Of a DNA stretch of 64,000 nucleotides, positions 16,743 through 28,703 are shown piece after piece. A program made the position numbers and the translations under genes. The stretch comes from Parageobacillus sp. KH3-4. Lineage in GTDB: Bacteria; Bacillota; Bacilli; Bacillales; Anoxybacillaceae. Each line of letters begins with the position of its first letter. Positions within the stretch are counted from its first letter, which is position 1. A model generated the notes under the pieces. That model ran no database searches and had not been told where the DNA came from. It saw only the letters and a list, made by a program, of their open reading frames with translations. The stretch spans positions 1,026,001-1,090,000 of the forward strand of contig NZ_AP025627.1 in NCBI RefSeq assembly GCF_022846435.1, in the 5' to 3' direction.

Positions 16743-18575
16743 ATGATGAATCGGGAAGAGAGATTAAAACGACGCGATCGGATTCGCAACTTTTCCATTA
16801 TCGCTCATATCGATCATGGAAAATCGACGCTAGCAGACCGCATTTTAGAAAAAACGGGAGCGCTTTCCGAACGGGAAATGAGAGAACAAATGCTAGATTC
16901 GATGGAACTGGAACGGGAGCGCGGGATTACAATTAAGTTGAACGCCGTTCAGTTAAAGTATAAAGCGAAAAACGGCGAAGAATATATTTTTCATTTAATC
17001 GATACACCTGGGCACGTCGATTTTACGTACGAGGTGTCGCGAAGCCTTGCCGCTTGCGAAGGAGCGATTCTCGTTGTTGACGCGGCGCAAGGAATCGAAG
17101 CGCAGACGCTAGCAAACGTTTATTTAGCGCTTGATAATGACTTGGAAATTTTGCCAGTCATTAATAAAATTGACTTGCCAAGCGCCGATCCGGAGCGCGT
17201 TCGCCAAGAAATCGAAGAGGTCATCGGGCTTGACGCGTCGGAAGCGGTTCTCGCTTCTGCGAAGGTCGGCATCGGCATTGAAGAAATTTTAGAAAAAATC
17301 GTTGAGAAAATCCCGGCGCCGTCCGGCGATCCGGATGCGCCGCTAAAAGCGCTTATTTTTGACTCGCTGTACGATTCGTATCGCGGTGTGGTTGCTTATA
17401 TTCGTGTAGTCGACGGAACGGTAAAGCCCGGGCAAAAAATTAAAATGATGTCGACAGGCAAAGAGTTTGAAGTAGTAGAAGTCGGCGTGTTTACACCGAA
17501 GCCAAAGCAAGTCGATGAATTAACAGTCGGCGATGTCGGCTATTTAACGGCGTCCATTAAAAACGTGAGCGACACGCGTGTCGGTGATACGATTACCGAT
17601 GCAGAAAATCCGGCAACAGAGCCGCTGCCGGGATACCGCAAGCTAAACCCGATGGTATTTTGCGGCATGTATCCGATTGATACAGCGCGTTATAACGATT
17701 TGCGCGAGGCGCTGGAAAAATTGCAATTGAACGACGCCGCCTTGCACTTTGAACCGGAAACGTCGCAAGCGCTTGGGTTCGGTTTCCGGTGCGGCTTTTT
17801 AGGATTGCTGCATATGGAAATCATTCAAGAGCGCATTGAACGCGAATTTAACATTGATTTAATCACAACAGCGCCAAGCGTTGTATACAAAGTATATTTA
17901 ACGGATGGCACAGAAGTCCAAGTCGACAATCCGTCCAACATGCCGGAACCGCAAAAAATCGACCATGTCGAGGAGCCGTATGTAAAAGCGACGATCATGG
18001 TGCCAAACGATTATGTCGGGCCGGTGATGGAACTGTGCCAAGGGAAACGCGGCAATTTCGTTGATATGCAATATTTAGACGAAAAGCGGGTAACATTGAT
18101 TTACGAAATTCCGTTGTCAGAAATTGTATATGATTTCTTTGATACGCTAAAATCAAGCACAAAAGGGTACGCGTCATTTGACTACGAACTGATCGGCTAT
18201 AAACCGTCGAATCTTGTGAAAATGGATATTTTGCTGAACGGCGAAAAAATTGATGCCCTTTCCTTCATCGTTCATCGCGATTCCGCTTATGAACGCGGCA
18301 AAGTGATTGTAGAAAAATTGAAAGATTTAATTCCGCGGCAACAGTTTGAAGTGCCTGTGCAAGCGGCGATCGGCAACAAGGTTATCGCCCGTTCGACGAT
18401 TAAAGCGTTGCGGAAAAATGTCTTAGCGAAATGTTACGGCGGGGACGTATCGCGGAAACGCAAACTTTTAGAAAAACAAAAAGAAGGAAAGAAACGCATG
18501 AAGCAAATCGGTTCGGTGGAAGTGCCGCAAGAAGCGTTTATGGCGATCTTGAAAATCGATGACAATAAAAAGTAA
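16743..18575 (+). CDS. lepA: Elongation factor 4 (LepA)
   Basis: Ribosome-bound translational GTPase related to EF-G, proposed to back-translocate stalled ribosomes or help 30S assembly. The G1 motif AHIDHGKST is at about residues 21-29, G3 is DTPGHVDF and G4 is NKID. The C terminus has the LepA-specific domain ending [12 protein letters not shown]. The length is 610 residues. GGAG lies seven bases before the ATG. A terminator separates it from hemW. Confidence 0.97.
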   Translation: MMNREERLKRRDRIRNFSIIAHIDHGKSTLADRILEKTGALSEREMREQMLDSMELERERGITIKLNAVQLKYKAKNGEEYIFHLIDTPGHVDFTYEVSRSLAACEGAILVVDAAQGIEAQTLANVYLALDNDLEILPVINKIDLPSADPERVRQEIEEVIGLDASEAVLASAKVGIGIEEILEKIVEKIPAPSGDPDAPLKALIFDSLYDSYRGVVAYIRVVDGTVKPGQKIKMMSTGKEFEVVEVGVFTPKPKQVDELTVGDVGYLTASIKNVSDTRVGDTITDAENPATEPLPGYRKLNPMVFCGMYPIDTARYNDLREALEKLQLNDAALHFEPETSQALGFGFRCGFLGLLHMEIIQERIEREFNIDLITTAPSVVYKVYLTDGTEVQVDNPSNMPEPQKIDHVEEPYVKATIMVPNDYVGPVMELCQGKRGNFVDMQYLDEKRVTLIYEIPLSEIVYDFFDTLKSSTKGYASFDYELIGYKPSNLVKMDILLNGEKIDALSFIVHRDSAYERGKVIVEKLKDLIPRQQFEVPVQAAIGNKVIARSTIKALRKNVLAKCYGGDVSRKRKLLEKQKEGKKRMKQIGSVEVPQEAFMAILKIDDNKK

Positions 18576-18585
18576 TTAGGATCAT

Positions 18586-18620
18586 GCAAGGCTGTCTTTT
18601 TCACAGCCTTGTTTATTTTT
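18586..18620 (+). terminator. Terminator of lepA
   Basis: CAAGGCTGT (18587-18595) and ACAGCCTTG (18603-18611) form a perfect nine-base stem with a seven-base loop, followed by TTTATTTTT. hemW must be read through or from a promoter I did not find. Confidence 0.85.
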
Positions 18621-18637
18621 CAGAAAGGATGTATACC

Positions 18638-19780
18638 GTGGCAAAATCAGCATATTTCCATATTCCGTTTTGCGCGCAAATATGTTATTACTGCGATTTT
18701 AATAAAGTGTTTTTTCACGGGCAGCCGGTCGATGAATATTTGCAAGCGATGGAAAGCGAAATGAAACGGACGATGGAAGCATTTCCGACCGACCGGCTTG
18801 ATACGCTGTTTGTTGGCGGGGGAACGCCGACTGTTTTAGAAATGGAGCAGCTTGACTTTTTCCTGCAGAGCATTTATAAACATTTTCGCTTTTCTGTCGA
18901 TGAAGTCGAATTTACATTCGAAGCAAACCCGAACGAACTTTCCAAAGAAAAACTGCAGTTATTAAAAGAAGCGGGGGTCAATCGCTTAAGTTTCGGCGTG
19001 CAAACGTTTAATGATTCATTATTAAAAGCGATCGGGAGGACTCATCGTTATGAAGACGTCATAAAAACGATTGCGTTAGCAAAAGAAGCCGGCTTTGAAA
19101 ATATTAGCATTGATTTAATGTACGGGCTGCCGCAACAAACGTTAGCGCAGTTCCAAGCAGATTTAGAAATCGCCTTTTCTCTTGACATTCAACATATTTC
19201 TGCTTATTCGCTCATTATTGAACCAAAAACGGTTTTTTACAACTTAATGAGAAAAGGAAAATTGCTGCTGCCAAGCGAGGAAGAAGAAGCGCAAATGTAT
19301 GAAGAAGCGATGCGGCAAATGGAAATGCACGAGTATCACCAATATGAAATAAGCAATTATGCCCGCCCCGGTTTTCAAAGCCGCCATAATTTAACGTATT
19401 GGAATAATGAAGAATATTATGGAATTGGTGCCGGCGCCCACAGCTATGTAGGCGGCGTCCGCCGCGCCAATGTCAGACCGATCAAAAAATATATTGCGAA
19501 AGTTCAAGAAACAGGTTTTCCGTATTTGGAAGCCCATCATGTAACAATATCGGAACAAATGGAAGAAGAGATGTTTTTAGGGCTAAGGAAAACGGAAGGA
19601 GTATCGAAGCGGCGCTTTCTCGAAAAGTTTGGGATGAGCATTCACGATGTGTTTGGGCGGGCAGTTGCTATGGAAAAACAAAAAGGGTTGCTTGAAGAAA
19701 CGGAAACGCATATTCGCTTGACCCACCGCGGGAAACTGCTCGGCAACGAGGTGTTTCAAGCGTTTATCGGCGGAATCTAA
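18638..19780 (+). CDS. hemW: Radical SAM heme chaperone HemW
   Basis: HemW proteins bind heme and deliver it to targets; they resemble the oxygen-independent coproporphyrinogen III oxidase HemN. The iron-sulfur motif is CAQICYYCDF (C-x3-C-x2-C-x-F); the phenylalanine in place of HemN's fourth cysteine points to HemW. GGGTPTVLE follows. The GTG at 18638 lies nine bases after AAAGG and gives 380 residues. It is followed at once by the hrcA promoter. Confidence 0.9.
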   Translation: MAKSAYFHIPFCAQICYYCDFNKVFFHGQPVDEYLQAMESEMKRTMEAFPTDRLDTLFVGGGTPTVLEMEQLDFFLQSIYKHFRFSVDEVEFTFEANPNELSKEKLQLLKEAGVNRLSFGVQTFNDSLLKAIGRTHRYEDVIKTIALAKEAGFENISIDLMYGLPQQTLAQFQADLEIAFSLDIQHISAYSLIIEPKTVFYNLMRKGKLLLPSEEEEAQMYEEAMRQMEMHEYHQYEISNYARPGFQSRHNLTYWNNEEYYGIGAGAHSYVGGVRRANVRPIKKYIAKVQETGFPYLEAHHVTISEQMEEEMFLGLRKTEGVSKRRFLEKFGMSIHDVFGRAVAMEKQKGLLEETETHIRLTHRGKLLGNEVFQAFIGGI

Positions 19781-19783
19781 ACA

Positions 19784-19818
19784 TTGACATTGGCATATGG
19801 ATTTGATACTTTAATAAT
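19784..19818 (+). promoter_or_regulatory. Sigma-A promoter of the hrcA-dnaK operon
   Basis: A perfect -35 TTGACA is at 19784-19789. The -10 is less clear: GATACT at 19805-19810 (15-base spacing) is the closest, inside an A+T-rich stretch to 19818. It lies just upstream of the CIRCE operator. Confidence 0.65.
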
Positions 19819-19822
19819 AGAT

Positions 19823-19849
19823 TTAGCACTCGGGGTGTTTGAGTGCTAA
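19823..19849. promoter_or_regulatory. CIRCE operator, HrcA binding site
   Basis: TTAGCACTC, nine bases, GAGTGCTAA: both arms match the CIRCE consensus exactly. HrcA bound here represses the operon until heat stress. The element lies between the promoter and the hrcA start codon, so it is also part of the 5' untranslated RNA. Confidence 0.97.
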
Positions 19850-19863
19850 CAGAGGTGATAAGC

Positions 19864-20898
19864 GTGTTAACGGATCGCCAACTGCTTATTTTGCAAGTCA
19901 TTATTGATGATTTTATTCGTTCAGGACAGCCTGTCGGTTCGCGGACGTTGTCAAAAAAACATGAAATTTCTTTGAGTTCGGCGACGATCCGCAATGAAAT
20001 GGCTGATTTAGAAGAACTTGGATATATTGAAAAAACGCATGTTTCATCGGGCAGAGTACCGTCGGAAAAAGGCTATCGCTATTATGTCGACCATTTGTTG
20101 TCCCCGCAACGTTTGACGCAGGAAGATATTCAAAAAATCAAATCGATTTTTGCCGAACGAATTTATGAACTGGAGAAAGTGGTGCAAAAATCGGCGCAAA
20201 TTTTGTCTGATTTAACGAATTATACGTCGATCGCCCTTGGGCCTGCCGTGAAAGACAATAAGCTGAAACGGATTCAAATTATTCCGCTGAATAAACAAAC
20301 GGCTGTGGCGATTATCGTTACAGACACGGGTCATGTGGAGAACCACGTGATTACTGTTCCTGCTTCTGTAGACCCTTCTGACCTTGAAAAAATGGTCAAT
20401 ATTTTAAACGAACGGTTGATCGGCGTTCCGCTTATAGATTTAAAAGATAAAATTTATAAAGAAGTGGCGGACGTTTTGCGCATGCATATTCACAACTATG
20501 ATAGCATGTTGAAAACCATTGCCGATACGCTGGACATCCCGCAAGAGGAAAAAATGTTTTTTGCCGGGAAAACGAATATGTTAAACCAGCCTGAATTTAG
20601 CGACATTCAAAAAGTCCGTTCACTAATGAGAATGATTGAGCAAGAAAAAGATTTTTACCGATTGTTGCGCAAACATAATCGAAAAGGAATTCAAGTAACG
20701 ATCGGCCGAGAAAACCAGCTAAGCGGAATGGAAAACTGCAGCCTTATTACCGCTACGTATTCAATCGGCAAAGAGCAGCTCGGGACGATTGCTATCCTTG
20801 GGCCGACGCGAATGGAATATTCCCGCGTCATTACCATTTTAAACAGGGTCGCTTCCGATTTATCGACCGTATTAACCAAATGGTATCAAAATAACTAA
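19864..20898 (+). CDS. hrcA: Heat-inducible transcriptional repressor HrcA
   Basis: Repressor of the class I heat-shock genes, including its own operon; activity depends on GroE in Bacillus. An N-terminal winged helix ([17 protein letters not shown], then [18 protein letters not shown]) is followed by the HrcA-specific dimerisation and insert domains. The GTG at 19864 follows AGAGGTGATAAGC and gives 344 residues. An upstream GTG at 19843 falls inside CIRCE and is not used. Confidence 0.96.
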   Translation: MLTDRQLLILQVIIDDFIRSGQPVGSRTLSKKHEISLSSATIRNEMADLEELGYIEKTHVSSGRVPSEKGYRYYVDHLLSPQRLTQEDIQKIKSIFAERIYELEKVVQKSAQILSDLTNYTSIALGPAVKDNKLKRIQIIPLNKQTAVAIIVTDTGHVENHVITVPASVDPSDLEKMVNILNERLIGVPLIDLKDKIYKEVADVLRMHIHNYDSMLKTIADTLDIPQEEKMFFAGKTNMLNQPEFSDIQKVRSLMRMIEQEKDFYRLLRKHNRKGIQVTIGRENQLSGMENCSLITATYSIGKEQLGTIAILGPTRMEYSRVITILNRVASDLSTVLTKWYQNN

Positions 20899-20919
20899 CA
20901 TTGGTCATATTGGATAAAT

Positions 20920-20949
20920 GGATGGATGTCTACAATCCATCCTTTCCTT
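20920..20949 (+). terminator. Hairpin between hrcA and grpE
   Basis: GGATGGAT (20920-20927) and ATCCATCC (20935-20942) form a perfect stem with a seven-base loop, followed by TTTCCTTGT. The T tract is weak, so it may only attenuate or protect the message rather than end it. Confidence 0.5.
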
Positions 20950-20996
20950 GTGACTATTTATACATACATACATCGCTTTAAAGGGAGGTGAAACCG

Positions 20997-21680
20997 ATGG
21001 AGAAAGAACGCGATGTAGCGCAAGAACAAGCTACATATGAACAAGAGCCGCCAAATGTGGAGCGGCAAGAGGAAATAAAGGAATATGAAGGAAACGAGCA
21101 TCAGGAAAAAAACGCGTTAGAGGAGCAGGAAAAGACTCGGGAAGAAAACGAACGGCATGATGTGCAAGAAGATGGAATAGAGGAACAGGAAAAAACACAA
21201 GAAGAGCAAAACGAAGAATTAGCGGCGGCAAGCGCCAAAATTGCCGAATTGGAAGCGAAAATAAAAGAGATGGAAAACCGCTATCTTCGTTTGTACGCCG
21301 ATTTTGAAAATTTCCGCCGCCGCACGCGACAAGAAATGGAAGCGGCCGAAAAGTACCGCGCCCAAAGCTTGGTTAGCGATCTTTTGCCCGCTTTGGACAA
21401 CTTTGAACGCGCGTTAAAAATAAAGGCGGAAGACGAACAAGCCAAATCGATTTTGCAAGGAATGGAAATGGTGTACCGTTCCGTATTAGACGCGCTGAAA
21501 AAAGAAGGAGTCGAAGCGATCGAAGCGGTCGGCAAGCCGTTCGACCCTCATTTGCATCAAGCGGTGATGCAAGTGGAAGACAGCAACTATGAGCCGAACA
21601 CGGTTGTCGAAGAGCTACAAAAAGGCTATAAGCTGAAAGATCGCGTCATTCGTCCAGCAATGGTCAAAGTGAGCCAATAA
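20997..21680 (+). CDS. grpE: Nucleotide exchange factor GrpE
   Basis: Releases ADP from DnaK. The first 75 residues are very acidic and rich in E and Q, followed by a long coiled coil ([19 protein letters not shown]) and the conserved region [18 protein letters not shown]. The C-terminal beta domain ends with [16 protein letters not shown]. At 227 residues it is a little longer than many GrpE proteins because of the acidic N terminus. The ATG at 20997 is preceded by GGAGG; the upstream GTG lies inside that site. Confidence 0.95.
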   Translation: MEKERDVAQEQATYEQEPPNVERQEEIKEYEGNEHQEKNALEEQEKTREENERHDVQEDGIEEQEKTQEEQNEELAAASAKIAELEAKIKEMENRYLRLYADFENFRRRTRQEMEAAEKYRAQSLVSDLLPALDNFERALKIKAEDEQAKSILQGMEMVYRSVLDALKKEGVEAIEAVGKPFDPHLHQAVMQVEDSNYEPNTVVEELQKGYKLKDRVIRPAMVKVSQ

Positions 21681-21690
21681 CGCGTAATAG

Positions 21691-23538
<1,848 letters not shown>

Positions 23539-23550
23539 TAAAATTGAGGA

Positions 23551-23589
23551 AAAAGTCAAAGTCAGGCCTGTCTTGGCTTTGACTTTTTT
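23551..23589 (+). terminator. Terminator between dnaK and dnaJ
   Basis: AAAAGTCAAAG (23551-23561) and CTTTGACTTTTTT (23577-23589) form a strong stem with a T tail. It should separate most hrcA-grpE-dnaK transcripts from dnaJ. Confidence 0.85.
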
Positions 23590-23617
23590 GCTAATAAGGA
23601 GATGGCGGTTAAATTTA

Positions 23618-23647
23618 TTGCAATCAAAAAGAAATAAATGATAAAAT
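23618..23647 (+). promoter_or_regulatory. Candidate sigma-A promoter of dnaJ
   Basis: TTGCAA (23618-23623), 18 bases, then TAAAAT (23642-23647). It would let dnaJ and the following RNA modification genes be read apart from CIRCE control. Confidence 0.5.
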
Positions 23648-23683
23648 TACCCTTATGTGAGTGATCGGGAGTGGATGATTATT

Positions 23684-24826
23684 ATGGCGAAACGAGATTA
23701 TTATGAAATTCTCGGAGTAAGCAAAAATGCGACAAAAGAAGAAATTAAAAAAGCGTATCGGAAACTTTCGAAGAAGTATCATCCAGATATTAATAAAGAA
23801 CCGGATGCGGCAGAAAAGTTCAAAGAAATTAAAGAAGCATACGAAGTACTAAGCGATGACCAAAAGCGGGCACATTACGATCAGTTTGGGCATGCGGATC
23901 CGAATCAAGGTTTCGGCGGGTTTCGCAGCGATGATTTCGACTTTGGCGGTTTCGGCGGTTTCGGCGGCTTCGATGATATTTTCAGCACCTTTTTTGGCGG
24001 CGGACGCCGGCGTGATCCAAATGCGCCAAGAGCTGGTGCCGATTTGCAATATACGATGACATTGACGTTTGAAGAGGCGGCATTCGGAAAAGAAACGGAT
24101 ATTGAAATCCCAAGGGAAGAAACATGCAACACGTGCCATGGCACGGGAGCAAAGCCAGGAACGAAAAAAGAAACATGTTCATACTGCCACGGAACAGGAC
24201 AAATCAGCACGGAGCAATCGACACCGTTTGGTCGCATCGTCAATCGCCGCACATGTCCATATTGCGGCGGGACCGGGCAATACATTAAGGAAAGATGTAC
24301 GACGTGTGGCGGCACTGGTCGCGTAAAACGGCGGAAAAAAATCCATGTGAAAATTCCGGCCGGAATCGATGATGGACAACAATTACGTGTCGCCGGCCAA
24401 GGAGAACCGGGCATTAACGGCGGCCCTCCGGGAGATTTATATATCGTCTTTCACGTAGAGCCGCATGAATTTTTCGAGCGCGACGGCGATGATATTTATT
24501 GCGAAATACCGCTTACGTTTGCGCAAGCAGCGCTTGGCGATGAAATCGAAGTCCCGACGCTTCATGGAAAAGTGAAACTGAAAATACCGGCAGGCACGCA
24601 AACGGGCACCAAATTCCGTTTAAAAGGAAAAGGAGTGCCGAATGTCCGCGGCTATGGCTATGGCGACCAACATGTGATTGTCCGCGTTGTCACGCCGACC
24701 AAACTGACGGAAAAGCAAAAGCAATTGTTACGCGAATTTGATCAATTAGGCGGTTCAAGCATGCATCAAGGACCACAAGGCCGCTTTTTTGAAAAAGTAA
24801 AAAAAGCGTTTAAAGGGGAATCATGA
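23684..24826 (+). CDS. dnaJ: Molecular chaperone DnaJ (Hsp40)
   Basis: Co-chaperone that stimulates DnaK ATP hydrolysis. The J domain contains HPD (residues 33-35). The Gly/Phe region follows ([18 protein letters not shown]), then four CxxCxGxG zinc motifs beginning with CNTCHGTG, and the C-terminal substrate domains. The ATG at 23684 ([11 protein letters not shown]) matches the family start at 380 residues; GGGAG is rather far at 12 bases, and the ATG at 23675 is an alternative. The stop overlaps prmA. Confidence 0.96.
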   Translation: MAKRDYYEILGVSKNATKEEIKKAYRKLSKKYHPDINKEPDAAEKFKEIKEAYEVLSDDQKRAHYDQFGHADPNQGFGGFRSDDFDFGGFGGFGGFDDIFSTFFGGGRRRDPNAPRAGADLQYTMTLTFEEAAFGKETDIEIPREETCNTCHGTGAKPGTKKETCSYCHGTGQISTEQSTPFGRIVNRRTCPYCGGTGQYIKERCTTCGGTGRVKRRKKIHVKIPAGIDDGQQLRVAGQGEPGINGGPPGDLYIVFHVEPHEFFERDGDDIYCEIPLTFAQAALGDEIEVPTLHGKVKLKIPAGTQTGTKFRLKGKGVPNVRGYGYGDQHVIVRVVTPTKLTEKQKQLLREFDQLGGSSMHQGPQGRFFEKVKKAFKGES

Positions 24827-25770
24827 ATTTTATGAAATGGTCAGAAATCAGCATTCATACGACGCATGAGGCGGTTGAGGCAATTTCGAATATTTTGCAT
24901 GAAGCAGGCGCTGGCGGAGTGGTGATCGAGGATCCGTATGATTTAACAAAGGAACGAGATGCGTCGTTCGGGGAAGTTTATGAATTAAATCCAGATGATT
25001 ATCCAGAAGAAGGAGTAATTATTAAGGCATATTTGCCGGTTAACAGCTTTCTTGGAGAAACGGTGGAAGAGATTAAACAAGCGATTAACAATTTATTATT
25101 GTATGATATTGATATCGGCAAAAATAAAATCACGATTAGCGAGGTGAACGAGGAAGAATGGGCAACCGCGTGGAAAAAATATTATAATCCTGTCAAAATA
25201 TCAGAAAAATTTACGATCGTTCCAACATGGGAGACGTATGAACCGGTATCCAGCGATGAGTTAATTATTGAATTGGACCCGGGCATGGCGTTTGGCACAG
25301 GAACACATCCAACGACGGTGATGTGCATTCAAGCGCTCGAAAAATATGTGAAGCCTGGAGATACGGTCATTGATGTTGGCACTGGTTCCGGCATTTTAAG
25401 TATCGCTGCAGCGATGCTTGGCGCAAAATCAGTTCGTGCACTTGATTTAGATCCGGTTGCCGTTGATAGCGCGAAGCTAAATGTCAAATTAAATAAAGTG
25501 CAACATATCGTCACCGTTTCGCAAAATAATTTGCTTGACCATATTGAGGAACGAGCAAACGTGATTGTTGCCAATATTTTAGCGGAAATTATACTGCGCT
25601 TTGCCGACGATGCTTATCGCCTTCTAGAAAAAAACGGGTATTTTATTACTTCGGGAATTATCCAAGCGAAAAAACAAGAGGTAAAAGAAGGGTTAACGAA
25701 AGCGGGATTTACTATTGAGGAAACGCTGGTGATGGAAGACTGGATTGCTTTTATTGCCAGAAAAGCATGA
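24823..25770 (+). CDS. prmA: Ribosomal protein L11 methyltransferase
   Basis: Trimethylates ribosomal protein uL11. The SAM-binding motif is [15 protein letters not shown], and the post-motif NILAEI corresponds to the NxL[AE] region of PrmA. The ATG at 24823 overlaps the dnaJ stop and lies four to six bases after AAAGGGG; an ATG three codons later (MKWSEISIH) aligns better with relatives but is 13 bases from that site. The length is 315 residues. Confidence 0.93.
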   Translation: MNFMKWSEISIHTTHEAVEAISNILHEAGAGGVVIEDPYDLTKERDASFGEVYELNPDDYPEEGVIIKAYLPVNSFLGETVEEIKQAINNLLLYDIDIGKNKITISEVNEEEWATAWKKYYNPVKISEKFTIVPTWETYEPVSSDELIIELDPGMAFGTGTHPTTVMCIQALEKYVKPGDTVIDVGTGSGILSIAAAMLGAKSVRALDLDPVAVDSAKLNVKLNKVQHIVTVSQNNLLDHIEERANVIVANILAEIILRFADDAYRLLEKNGYFITSGIIQAKKQEVKEGLTKAGFTIEETLVMEDWIAFIARKA

Positions 25771-25785
25771 AAAGAAGGTGTTGCT

Positions 25786-26535
25786 TTGCAGCGGTATTTT
25801 GTTTCAGACGACCAAGTGAAAAACGACCATTTTATTATTCAAGGCGATGATTACCACCATATCGTTCACGTCATGCGCATGGACAAAGGAAGCGAAGTGA
25901 TTTGTGTTCTTTCTTGCAATAAAACGGCGCTATGCCGAATTGAACAAATTACCAATGAGCATGTGATTGTCCGTGTTGTAAAATGGATAGATGAACAAAC
26001 GGAACTGCCGGTTCAAATTTATATCGCCCATGGGCTGCCGAAAGGAGATAAACTGGAGTTGGTGATTCAAAAAGGCACGGAGCTTGGTGCGTCTTCGTTT
26101 ATTCCTTTTGTGGCGGCTCGCTCTATTGTCAAATGGGATGCAAAAAAAGCAAATAAAAAGCTAGAACGTTGGAAAAAGATTGCAAAAGAGGCGGCGGAAC
26201 AATCACATCGCGGGAAAATTCCCGATGTACACGCACCGATGACGATATATGAACTTGTTGAATTTGCCAAAATCGCCGATTACCGGCTTTTTGCATATGA
26301 AGAAGAAGCAAAACAAGGAAACCATCAAATGCTTACTTCCGTTTTTCGGAAAATGAAGCGCGGGCAATCGCTCCTAGCCGTATTTGGCCCGGAGGGCGGA
26401 TTTTCCAGCGAAGAAGTGGAATTGCTTAAACAGCATGGCTTTTTTTCCTGCAGCCTTGGGCCGCGGATTTTGCGGACCGAAACGGCGCCGCTTTATCTTT
26501 TGGCGGCTGCTTCGTATCAATTTGAACTACAGTGA
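25786..26535 (+). CDS. rsmE: 16S rRNA (uracil1498-N3)-methyltransferase
   Basis: Methylates U1498 of 16S rRNA; SPOUT-class (knotted) methyltransferase. The family segments QKGTELGASSFIPF, FGPEGGFSSEEVELL and LGPRILRTETAPLYLLAA, which form the trefoil knot and SAM site, are complete. It begins with TTG at 25786 behind AGAAGGTG and has 249 residues. The gap to prmA is 15 bases, so both belong to the dnaJ operon. Confidence 0.94.
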   Translation: MQRYFVSDDQVKNDHFIIQGDDYHHIVHVMRMDKGSEVICVLSCNKTALCRIEQITNEHVIVRVVKWIDEQTELPVQIYIAHGLPKGDKLELVIQKGTELGASSFIPFVAARSIVKWDAKKANKKLERWKKIAKEAAEQSHRGKIPDVHAPMTIYELVEFAKIADYRLFAYEEEAKQGNHQMLTSVFRKMKRGQSLLAVFGPEGGFSSEEVELLKQHGFFSCSLGPRILRTETAPLYLLAAASYQFELQ

Positions 26536-26546
26536 GGTGAAAGCAA

Positions 26547-27902
26547 ATGCCAACCGTTGCATTTCATACGCTTGGATGCAAAGTAAACCATTATGAGACG
26601 GAAGCGATTTGGCAGTTGTTCAAAAAAGCTGGCTATGAACGCAAAGATTTTGACAGCCGCGCCGATGTTTATGTCATCAATACATGCACGGTGACGAACA
26701 CAGGCGATAAAAAAAGCCGCCAAGTCATACGCCGCGCAATTCGAAGAAATCCGGACGCCGTTGTTTGCGTGACAGGATGTTACGCGCAAACGTCTCCGGC
26801 GGAAGTGATGGCGATTCCGGGTGTGGACATTGTGATCGGCACGCAAGACCGCGGCAAAATTTTAGAATATGTGGAACAGTTTCAGCGCGAACGCCGGCCG
26901 ATTAACGCCGTGCACAACATTATGAAAACGCGCGTGTTTGAAGAAATGGACGTTCCGGAGTTTAGCGACCGGACGCGCGCCTCGCTGAAAATTCAAGAAG
27001 GATGCAATAATTTCTGCACGTTTTGCATCATTCCATGGGCGCGCGGATTAATGCGTTCCCGCGACCCGAAAGAAATCATCCGCCAAGCGCAGCAGCTAGT
27101 AAACGCCGGCTATAAAGAAATTGTATTGACGGGCATCCATACAGGCGGCTACGGAACGGATATGAAAGACTACAATTTTGCAGCGCTTCTTCGCGATTTG
27201 GATGAGCAAGTTGTCGGTTTAAAGCGGCTCCGCATTTCATCGATTGAAGCGAGCCAAATCACCGACGAAGTGATCGACGTGCTCCGCCGTTCCGATAAGA
27301 TCGTGCGCCATTTGCACATCCCGCTTCAATCCGGTTCGAATACGGTGTTAAAACGGATGCGCCGCAAATACACAACGGAATTTTTCGCTGAGCGGCTGGC
27401 ACGTTTGCGCGAAGTCTTCCCTGAACTTGCGATTACATCAGACGTGATCGTTGGTTTTCCAGGCGAGACGGAAGAAGAGTTTATGGAAACGTACAACTTT
27501 GTGCGTGAACAGCGTTTTTCCGAACTTCACGTCTTCCCGTACTCGAAACGGACGGGTACGCCAGCTGCACGCATGCCAAATCAAGTGGACGAGGACGTCA
27601 AACACGACCGCGTCCGCCGTTTAATTGCGCTGTCCGATCAGCTTGCGAAAGAATATGCCTCGCAATTTGAAGGGCAAGTGCTCGAAGTCATACCGGAAGA
27701 ACGTGATAAAGAAAACTTGGAAAGCGGGTTGTACATCGGATATACGGACAACTATTTGAAAGTGAGATTCCCGGCTACGGAGGAAATGGTTGGGGAAATT
27801 GTGAAAGTGAAAATTACAAAAGCCGGGTATCCGTATAATGAAGGGGAGTTCGTCCGCGTTGTTGCCGACGACATCCCGCAATCCGTAAAATTAAGCTCGT
27901 AA
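26547..27902 (+). CDS. mtaB: tRNA (N6-L-threonylcarbamoyladenosine(37)-C2)-methylthiotransferase
   Basis: Adds a methylthio group to t6A37 of tRNAs reading ANN codons. The N-terminal UPF0004 domain carries one iron-sulfur cluster (cysteines in LGCKV, NTCTV and TGCYA). The radical SAM domain has CNNFCTFC, and a TRAM domain ends the protein. The length is 451 residues. This is yqeV of B. subtilis. A good terminator follows, closing the operon. Confidence 0.95.
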   Translation: MPTVAFHTLGCKVNHYETEAIWQLFKKAGYERKDFDSRADVYVINTCTVTNTGDKKSRQVIRRAIRRNPDAVVCVTGCYAQTSPAEVMAIPGVDIVIGTQDRGKILEYVEQFQRERRPINAVHNIMKTRVFEEMDVPEFSDRTRASLKIQEGCNNFCTFCIIPWARGLMRSRDPKEIIRQAQQLVNAGYKEIVLTGIHTGGYGTDMKDYNFAALLRDLDEQVVGLKRLRISSIEASQITDEVIDVLRRSDKIVRHLHIPLQSGSNTVLKRMRRKYTTEFFAERLARLREVFPELAITSDVIVGFPGETEEEFMETYNFVREQRFSELHVFPYSKRTGTPAARMPNQVDEDVKHDRVRRLIALSDQLAKEYASQFEGQVLEVIPEERDKENLESGLYIGYTDNYLKVRFPATEEMVGEIVKVKITKAGYPYNEGEFVRVVADDIPQSVKLSS

Positions 27903-27926
27903 CCCAGCATGGTAGCTGGGTTTTTC
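27901..27926 (+). terminator. Terminator of mtaB
   Basis: AACCCAGC and GCTGGGTT flank a six-base loop and are followed by TTTC. The stem starts in the mtaB stop codon. Confidence 0.85.
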
Positions 27927-28031
27927 TTGTTTACGATAAAAATTTTTGTAAACTAGTTTTTCCGCTAAAATCGTGGTATGATGATAGATGTCAGACTTCT
28001 ATATTGCGAAAGAGAAAGGAGATTTGCTGTA

Positions 28032-28703
28032 ATGGAAAATAATATGGCAAAAATGATTGATCATACGCTGCTGAAAGCGGATACAACAAAAGCGCAAATC
28101 GTGAAGCTGTGCGAAGAGGCAAAACAATACGGATTCGCTTCCGTTTGCGTCAATCCGACTTGGGTAGCAACAGCTGCCGAACTATTAAAAGGTACGGACG
28201 TAAAAGTATGCACGGTAATCGGCTTCCCGCTCGGGGCTAACACTCCGGAAACGAAAGCGTTTGAAGCGAAAAACGCGATTGAAAATGGCGCGGCGGAAGT
28301 CGATATGGTAATTAACATCGGAGCGCTAAAAGATGGCAATGATGACCTTGTCGAACGCGATATTCGCGCCGTCGTCGAAGCGGCAAAAGGGAAAGCGCTT
28401 GTGAAAGTGATTATTGAAACGTGTCTGCTTACCGAAGAAGAAAAAGTGCGCGCTTGCCAGCTTGCTGTGAAAGCGGGGGCGGATTATGTGAAAACATCGA
28501 CAGGCTTTTCAACAGGCGGCGCTACAACGGAAGATGTCGCACTGATGCGGAAAACGGTCGGACCAAACATCGGCGTGAAAGCTTCCGGTGGCGTTCGTGA
28601 TATAAAAAGTGCAATGGCAATGATCGAAGCGGGGGCGACGCGCATCGGGACAAGTTCCGGCGTAGCGATCGTTGCGGGAAAAACGGCCGATTCCGATTAT
28701 TAA
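28032..28703 (+). CDS. deoC: Deoxyribose-phosphate aldolase
   Basis: Splits 2-deoxyribose-5-phosphate into glyceraldehyde-3-phosphate and acetaldehyde in deoxynucleoside breakdown. The Schiff-base lysine is K154 in YVKTSTGF, and the proton-relay lysine is K183 in [10 protein letters not shown]. The ATG at 28032 is preceded by AAAGGAG, giving 223 residues. A TATGAT at 27977-27982 could be its -10. Its last bases overlap the convergent yqeW stop by four bases. In B. subtilis deoC lies elsewhere, so this is a local rearrangement. Confidence 0.95.
   Translation: MENNMAKMIDHTLLKADTTKAQIVKLCEEAKQYGFASVCVNPTWVATAAELLKGTDVKVCTVIGFPLGANTPETKAFEAKNAIENGAAEVDMVINIGALKDGNDDLVERDIRAVVEAAKGKALVKVIIETCLLTEEEKVRACQLAVKAGADYVKTSTGFSTGGATTEDVALMRKTVGPNIGVKASGGVRDIKSAMAMIEAGATRIGTSSGVAIVAGKTADSDY

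Noticed and set aside
23910-24000. Tandem GGCGGTTTC-like repeats
   Set aside because: They encode the glycine/phenylalanine linker of DnaJ and need no other explanation.
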